A DNA stretch of 64,000 nucleotides from Xylocopa sonorina. Lineage: Eukaryota > Arthropoda > Insecta > Hymenoptera > Apidae. The position numbers were made by a program, and so were the translations under genes. Under the pieces are notes generated by a model. The model did no database searches. It was not told the DNA's origin and saw nothing but the letters and a program-made list of their open reading frames with translations. Location of the stretch: the NCBI RefSeq assembly GCF_050948175.1, contig NW_027490113.1, positions 1,736,001-1,800,000 of the forward strand, given 5' to 3'. Of the stretch, positions 58,581 to 64,000 are shown one piece after another (position 1 is the stretch's first letter; the number at the start of each line of letters is the position of its first letter).

Positions 58581-58670
58581 GCCGCTCCCCACTCCGACCG
58601 GCCGCCCCACCGCTAGGGCCGAGCGGCCGCCCTACTCCAACCGTCCGCCCCACCGCGAGGGCCCAGCGAC
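58581..58670 (+). repeat. GC-rich tandem duplication inside the LTR
   Basis: Two imperfect copies of about 45 bp start at 58581 and 58626 and share CCGCCCCACCGC. The surrounding tract is very GC-rich and CpG-rich, in strong contrast to the AT-rich satellite. It lies in the predicted transcribed leader and appears in every LTR of the window. Confidence 0.7.
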
Positions 58671-59190
58671 TCGCGCGCCGCGCGACCCGAGGAGGTCGCG
58701 GATGCGAGATCTGAGAGACACTTCTAATCGCGCCTCCGAACGAGACACATCTAGTCTCGACTCCGACCCGAGGAGTTCTCTCCGACTCGAGCAATTGGCT
58801 CATAAGCAACGAGCTACCAGCTCAATGCCTTCGTCTCTATCTCATCTCCGTTAGCGGAGTCCGTAACGTAACTTAGTCCATTTCAATTTCTTGTTATAAT
58901 CTTAGTTTAATAACTTAGAATTAGTCAAGTGTAGTAACATAGGGAAGTTTAAAGAATATACGTAGTTTATACCAGATACAAATCTTCTTTATTTCAATTA
59001 CAAGTTCCTCAACTCAATTCCACGGGTACGCTCGCGAATATTACACGTTCCTATAATTCATCTGCGATAGTCCTGAAGGTAGACAGCTAGAGCGAACCAA
59101 CGCTTAGCCGCTCTTTCTTCAGTCCTGCCGTGATCGAGCATCTTGCGCCCAGGTTGACACTGTACCGCTAGAGCGAACCAGCGCTTAGCC

Positions 59191-59550
59191 GTGCCGTTAT
59201 CTTCCGAAGTACAAGTGCTCTTGATGAACTTCGAGACTCCGAAAAAGCGTACACGACGCGCGGGGAGGAAGGAGTTCATGCGTCGTCTGATTCGCGAATA
59301 CGTGGGCAGTGTTCCTGGATACATCGATCTCTGCACTCGAGTTCCTGTTCCTGCGAAGGATACCTTTTCCGCCGTCCGGCCCGTTCGTGCCCAGGATCGT
59401 CCTGTCCCAGCGCCCGTACCCGCCAGCCGGGGTCAGCCCGTCTGGAAACTCATCCCTGTGACCGTACAACCGTTCCAGCCGTACGCCGCAGCAATACCGG
59501 TCACGGATCCAAGGCGCTCTCGATACCTGGAACGAGAGTCACAGCGGTAA
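59191..59550 (+). other. LTR-embedded ORF of 119 codons, sense strand
   Basis: An ATG-initiated frame encodes a basic N-terminal half (KKRTRRAGRKEF) and a proline/valine-rich C-terminal half. It ends 17 bases before the splice-donor-like site. I recognise no domain. It is open in all six LTRs (also minus strand 1632-1991, 4959-5318, 12425-12784, 45143-45502, 52619-52978), but the LTRs are nearly identical, so that is not evidence of selection. It could be an upstream ORF in the leader of the genomic RNA or a chance frame in CpG-rich DNA. Confidence 0.25.
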
Positions 59551-59567
59551 AATCAAGACATCGAAAG

Positions 59568-59573
59568 GTAAGT
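59568..59573 (+). promoter_or_regulatory. Splice-donor-like site in the 5' LTR of E3
   Basis: GTAAGT follows CATCGAAAG, as in the other copies. It could link LTR-started transcripts to downstream exons. No partner acceptor was identified. Confidence 0.4.
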
Positions 59574-59719
59574 GCCGCGTTAAATATTCGGTAATTAGAG
59601 TCCAGAACGCCAACGAACCCGGTCCAGGCGCAATTCGCGTTCGTTTCGGGAACGGCTACGACGTCGTGTCATAGTTTCGAGTGAAATCACACCCCGGGAC
59701 GTGACACGAAAGTTATTTT

Positions 59720-59737
59720 TGGTGACAGCGGTGGGAT
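59720..59737 (+). promoter_or_regulatory. Primer binding site, leucine-tRNA-like (E3)
   Basis: TGGTGACAGCGGTGGGAT starts 13 nt after the LTR end at 59706. The sequence is unchanged from the other copies. Confidence 0.75.
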
Positions 59738-59788
59738 AGCCACGCGTTCTCTCCGGAAATTCCGCCGAAAGAGTCCGCGAAACTAGCC

Positions 59789-61119
59789 ATGGCGACACGG
59801 ACACCACCGACTAAGACGCGCCAGCAAGCACAAAAGGCCGCCGCGATGCTTGATACCGATCGCGACAAACGCACGAGTAGAGCACTCGATTTTCAAGACG
59901 CTCTCGCCGAGCCAATTTCTCGCACCGCGCAGCCCAGCACATCCGCGAAACCCGCAGACGCGTCCGATTCAACCAACGCCGCGTTACTTCTGCAGGTAGA
60001 AATGTTGCGTCGCGAAATAGAAGCAATTCGCCGAACACCGGACCTAGCACGCGATGATACCGTATCTTTAGATGTTCCGCGAATAGACCCACTTTCTGTT
60101 AATAATTCAAGCGCCAATTTCAATGCGCACGGCTCGCAGCACGACGAGCTATCGCTCAAACAGGCGCTTGAAGCCGTTCCAAGCTTCGACGGGCAGAATA
60201 TTCCAATTCTCCAATTCACGCGCACTTGTAAACGAGCATACGAGCTCATACCAGCGGTTGCGAGCGAACATTCACGCGTTTGCTGAAGGGAAAACTTAAG
60301 GGCCGCGCCTACGCCGCATTAGAGGACGAACCGTGCGAGACGATACTCGAGTTAACCGACGTCCTTCGTAGCTCATTTGGAACCGTGAAATCCGCAGAAC
60401 ATTATCGGGGCGAGCTTACAAACATATACATGCGCGCTCACGAACACATTCTGGATTATATCAGCCGGGTGAAAGACTTAAGGACCGCGATAATTGACTG
60501 TGACAGACTCAATGGGCGAGACCCTCAGGAATCCCTCGAAAACGTAAACGCTTTCACCTCGCAGTGCTTTAGAGACGGCTTAATCCCGGAAATAAGAATA
60601 CAAATGCCGTTAGATTCGTACAGTACGTTACGACAAACTTTCGCCCGAGCACGGGATCTTTTTCAAATTCACGAGCGCGATTGTAATAGGCTCGGTAAAA
60701 CGCGACCGCGAACAGAATCGCGTGAAAAACGCACGGAGATAATATGCAACAAATGCAATAATTCGGGGCATTACGCGACCGAGTGCAAACTCAGGTCATT
60801 CCCTCCGCAGCGATCGCATAACTATCGGGACGACTACCTGCGAACCAGGGACGCGCCAACTCCCGCTAAACGTCCAGTATACGACCAGCCGCGACAAATC
60901 GTGACCAGGGACGCGCCGAAGTTTTGCAGGTATTGCAAGAACTCGGGACACGACATCGACGAATGTCGCAAACGCCAGTATCAAAACACCGTAAACAGAA
61001 ATTCGGGAAACGAAGGTGGCCTCTACACCCGCCGCGAGACAGGTCGCGAGGCCGAGCACCGCATCCGTTCTCTCGCGACGAACAATTCCGACGGGGAAAC
61101 AAACGAAACGCCGCTGTAA
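59789..61119 (+). pseudogene. gag: Gag polyprotein, frameshifted (E3)
   Basis: The start context and the first 154 or so residues match the other copies. At about 60252-60254 the sequence reads ACCAGCGG where E0-E2 have ACCTAACGG, a net loss of one base. The first frame then ends at 60286 after 165 codons. The remainder, including the capsid-like C-terminal part and both zinc knuckles, stays open in the shifted frame to 61119. The slippery heptamer (61005-61011) is intact but ribosomes from the gag ATG would not reach it in frame. A sequencing or assembly error is possible, since only one base is lost. Confidence 0.88.
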
Positions 61120-64000
61120 ATATCACGGGAAAAACCAGCACACCGAACGTAATTTTAAAAGCAGATCTCTTAGTTTCACCGACGCAGTTCATGATAGACA
61201 CGGGAGCGGAGATAAATATCATTAAACGTTCGGCTCTCAAACCATCCGCGAGAATCGACGCTTCAGAAATCGTTGTTATAACGGGCGTAACCGATGGCAA
61301 AACCGCTACCCTAGGGACGGTAAACCTAGTCATCTACGACCGCGTTGTACCCTTCAACGTCGTCGAGGACAATTTCCCCCTCAAACCGAGCGGAATCCTC
61401 GGCTCGGGTTTTTGCAAAGACGCCGAAATTTCTTTCTTAAAAAATTTCATTAAATGGAACGGTCAAAAGATTCCATTCGAGGATAACGTAGAAGCAATCG
61501 ACGAACCGTCGCCGCAAGCAGAAACTATTCCTCGTCTACCGTCGAAAAATAAACAAACGCCGCGAAAGGAACCTATTCCTCCTCCGCCGCCGCGTCCAGC
61601 GCGTAAGCCATCGCCTCCGCCGAAACGCGATGCTCCGCCGAAACTTAAAACCCGGACGGAGAAGAAACCCGTTTCTCCGAAGTCCGTGGATCGTATCTCG
61701 ATTCCTCCGCGATCGAATATCGGGCTCAAAGTACGCGTAATCAATTCCGATCTCGCCGAAGGGATAATTCCGCGAATTGATATCGCTCCGGGTATTTTCT
61801 TCGGGAACGCACTGGTCAAAGTGATCCGAGGCAAAGCGATCACACGAATAATTAATTCGTCCGATCGTGCTGTCGAAATCGCGTTACCGGGAGTAATACT
61901 CGAGCCAACGCAAATTATGACTCCCCTCAACGAGGAGGAGAGTCCGTCGTTGTATCCGATTTTTTCCAAGTCTTCCAATTCCGCTGTTTCCGCCGCATCG
62001 ACCGGCGCAACCCACAAAGGGGTAATCTCTGTTTCCAATTCAAATTCGACACCATTTTCGAAGCGCGAAACTCCTCCTTCGAGCTGCAAAATAGCGAACA
62101 CGCAGCAAATTTCTTACGCACAGGCTGTTAAAAACAATGTAAAGCGGGTTCCAAAACGAGAATCACCGTTATCGCCGATGCCTGCCGATCTTTCGAAATC
62201 TAGACTAGACAGAATAATTAGTCTCCTCCGTCTCGACCACTTAAATTCAGAAGAGAGGGAACACGTCATTCGCCTCATACAAAACACGCAAGAGCTCTTT
62301 TATATCGAGGGTGATGAATTAGGGAAAACATCGGTAACCACACACAAAATTCCGACGGTTGACGACCGCCCGGTCAACGTGAAACAGTACCGTTTCCCCC
62401 CCGCGCATAAGGAGGAGATTCGACGCCAAGTCGAAAATTTTTTACAAAAGGGTGTCATCTCTCCATCCAAATCGCCATACAATTCGCCACTGTGGGTCGT
62501 GCCGAAGAAGCCCGACTCGTTAGGCAATAAGCAGTGGCGCGTCGTCATAGATTACCGCGCGCTCAACGAGAAATCCGTCGCCGATGCTTACCCCCTCCCT
62601 TGCATAACCGAGATTCTTGACCAACTCGGGAGTGCGAAGTACTTTAGTACGTTTGACCTCGCGAGCGGGTTCCACCAGATCCCTATGGAACCCGCCGATG
62701 CTCCCAAAACTGCCTTCTCTACGCCTCACGGGCATTATGAATTTAAGAGAATGCCTTTTGGTCTAAAAAACGCGCCCGCGACGTTCCAGCGCCTTATGGA
62801 CAATGTCCTGTCCGGTCTTCAGGGAAATGAAATTTTCGTCTACCTGGATGACATTGTACTCTATGCCAGCTCTCTTCAGGAACATCGACTCAAATACGAA
62901 AAATTATCTCAAAGGCTCAAAGAAGCTAATTTGGTACTACAACCAGACAAATGCGAGTTCCTGAGGAGAGAAGTCAGCTATTTAGGACATATAATTAGCG
63001 AACATGGCGTAAAGCCGGACCCTGCAAAAATAAGCGCCGTCAAAAATTTTCCGCGCCCTCGAAATGCTAAACAAGTCAAACAATTCCTCGGGCTTGCGGG
63101 ATACTATCGGCGATTCATCGCGAATTTTTCAAAAACTGCTAAACCGCTCACGAATCTATTAAAAAAGGACGCGCCCTTTGTATGGCGCAACGATCACGAA
63201 AATTCATTCGTTAAACTTCGGGACTGTCTATGCGAGGCACCGATACTGCAGTACCCAAATTTCAAACAGCCCTTCGTGATCACAACAGACGCATCCGCCG
63301 AAGCGATCGGCGCTATCCTAAGTCAAGGGCCCATAGGTCGCGACTTACCAATCGCGTACGCTTCGCGATTACTGAATACCGCGGAGAAAAACTACTCCAC
63401 GATCGAGAAGGAGTGTCTGGCGATAGTCTACGCCGTCCACTACTTTCGGCCATACGTATACGGTAACCAATTCAAACTCGTTACCGACCATCGACCGTTA
63501 GTGTGGATGAACTCGGTCAAGGACCCGTCCAGTAGGTTAGTGCGATGGAGGCTCAAATTAGCGGAATTCGACTATGAAATGGTCTACAAAAGCGGTAAAA
63601 CGAATCTTAATGCGGACGCACTGTCGCGAAATCCCATTCAAGTTTTCCCGCTATCCTATTCCGATAACTCAGAGGACGACATCTTTGAAGTCGCCCCGGA
63701 AATCCGCAAGAAATATGCCACTCCAGCGCCTCCTCCCACACCGATAACCTCGGGAACCGAATTACCGACACCGGACACTCCCTTCCTTACCAACACGTCA
63801 TCATCCCCGCACGCCATTACCGACAGCACAGACATTTATACTCCCGCGCCAAATGAACACTTCAGGCGCGAACCCTTGTTCATGTTCAGCCGTGATGCAT
63901 TGTCAACGCGACGAGACAACTTAGTTGTTTTCGTTACGCAATCGGGGCATCCGTATGACACGGGCGCCAAAGATTTAGAAAAAGCTGGCAAATTCCTTTC
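60924..64000 (+). CDS. pol: Pol polyprotein, partial: protease, reverse transcriptase, RNase H (E3)
   Basis: The frame opens at about 60924, -1 relative to the distal gag frame, and runs off the window after about 1025 codons. It covers the protease (DTGA), proline-rich linker, reverse transcriptase (YLDD) and RNase H, and stops inside the linker before integrase. It follows E2 pol without any indel I could find, including through the E1 deletion site. One visible missense is Ser for Pro in the NTSSSPH stretch. Expression is doubtful because the gag frame upstream is broken. Confidence 0.88.
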   Translation, partial: MQVLQELGTRHRRMSQTPVSKHRKQKFGKRRWPLHPPRDRSRGRAPHPFSRDEQFRRGNKRNAAVNITGKTSTPNVILKADLLVSPTQFMIDTGAEINIIKRSALKPSARIDASEIVVITGVTDGKTATLGTVNLVIYDRVVPFNVVEDNFPLKPSGILGSGFCKDAEISFLKNFIKWNGQKIPFEDNVEAIDEPSPQAETIPRLPSKNKQTPRKEPIPPPPPRPARKPSPPPKRDAPPKLKTRTEKKPVSPKSVDRISIPPRSNIGLKVRVINSDLAEGIIPRIDIAPGIFFGNALVKVIRGKAITRIINSSDRAVEIALPGVILEPTQIMTPLNEEESPSLYPIFSKSSNSAVSAASTGATHKGVISVSNSNSTPFSKRETPPSSCKIANTQQISYAQAVKNNVKRVPKRESPLSPMPADLSKSRLDRIISLLRLDHLNSEEREHVIRLIQNTQELFYIEGDELGKTSVTTHKIPTVDDRPVNVKQYRFPPAHKEEIRRQVENFLQKGVISPSKSPYNSPLWVVPKKPDSLGNKQWRVVIDYRALNEKSVADAYPLPCITEILDQLGSAKYFSTFDLASGFHQIPMEPADAPKTAFSTPHGHYEFKRMPFGLKNAPATFQRLMDNVLSGLQGNEIFVYLDDIVLYASSLQEHRLKYEKLSQRLKEANLVLQPDKCEFLRREVSYLGHIISEHGVKPDPAKISAVKNFPRPRNAKQVKQFLGLAGYYRRFIANFSKTAKPLTNLLKKDAPFVWRNDHENSFVKLRDCLCEAPILQYPNFKQPFVITTDASAEAIGAILSQGPIGRDLPIAYASRLLNTAEKNYSTIEKECLAIVYAVHYFRPYVYGNQFKLVTDHRPLVWMNSVKDPSSRLVRWRLKLAEFDYEMVYKSGKTNLNADALSRNPIQVFPLSYSDNSEDDIFEVAPEIRKKYATPAPPPTPITSGTELPTPDTPFLTNTSSSPHAITDSTDIYTPAPNEHFRREPLFMFSRDALSTRRDNLVVFVTQSGHPYDTGAKDLEKAGKFL

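Larger units (their letters stand above)
58161..59706 (+). repeat. 5' LTR of E3 (1546 bp)
   Basis: This is the same length and layout as the other LTRs, on the plus strand. Private variants are GATCTGAGAGAC (others GATAGAC) and GACTCCGACCCG (others GACTCCGAACCG). The two 25-bp direct repeats with GCTAGAGCGAACCA lie at 59086-59110 and 59167-59191, 81 bp apart with one mismatch. Confidence 0.95.
58161..64000 (+). mobile_element. E3: 5' part of the same LTR retrotransposon, opposite strand, cut by the window edge
   Basis: It comprises the 5' LTR 58161-59706, primer binding site, frameshifted gag, and pol up to just after RNase H. It is oriented opposite to E0-E2, with its 5' LTR facing that of E2 across 4152 bp of satellite. 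It shares pol and gag variants with E2 against E1. The inner flank ends GATATCG, which completes the target duplication of E2 rather than its own. Its integrase region, 3' LTR and outer flank lie beyond the window. Confidence 0.95.

Noticed and set aside
58534..58854. 106-, 98- and 61-codon open frames in the GC-rich LTR tract (all six LTRs, both strands)
   Set aside because: Overlapping frames on both strands of a CpG-rich, internally duplicated tract, with arginine/proline low-complexity products and no recognisable domain.

Overview
The window holds no ordinary host gene, tRNA, rRNA or CRISPR array. It is eukaryotic repeat-on-repeat DNA, most likely insect heterochromatin. Two components fill it: a tandem satellite with a 174-bp monomer, and four copies (named here E0 to E3) of one young Ty3/gypsy-type LTR retrotransposon inserted into it. 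The host is inferred only from the retrotransposon type, the leucine-tRNA-like primer site and the satellite architecture. An arthropod, probably an insect, fits best, and I cannot name a species.

Layout: 1-3021 is the 5' end of E0 (minus strand, cut by the window edge). 3022-4802 is satellite block A (10 full monomers). 4803-13814 is E1 (minus, 9012 bp). 13815-44986 is satellite block B (178 full monomers, with several nested higher-order repeats). 44987-54008 is E2 (minus, 9022 bp, apparently intact). 54009-58160 is satellite block C (23 full monomers) in reversed orientation. 58161-64000 is the 5' part of E3 (plus strand, cut by the window edge). All six visible LTRs are 1546 bp, start TG, end CA and differ at only a handful of bases.

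How the element works: each LTR carries a CRE-like palindrome at the U3 tip, a TATA-like box and a splice-donor-like site. A leucine-type primer binding site follows the 5' LTR. Gag (443 aa, two CCHC zinc knuckles) overlaps pol in the -1 frame, with a G GGA AAC slippery heptamer and a hairpin 6 nt downstream. Pol (protease, reverse transcriptase, RNase H, integrase) runs on through the polypurine tract into the 3' LTR and stops directly against the TATA-like box. No env gene is present. E2 is intact in all visible respects. E1 has a 10-bp deletion that breaks pol, and E3 has a frameshift in gag.

The most notable observation is structural. The satellite reverses polarity exactly between the facing 5' LTRs of E2 and E3. 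Flipping that segment back restores a perfect 4-bp target duplication (CGAT) around E2 at a continuous satellite phase. This points to an inversion by recombination between the two opposed retrotransposons and predicts the sequence just beyond the right edge of E3. The satellite also shows layered higher-order periods (11, 10, 12, 13, 26, 24, 7 and 4 monomers), two internal palindromes and a 58-codon frame that stays open over long runs but is probably not a gene. A (peri)centromeric origin is plausible but inferred.
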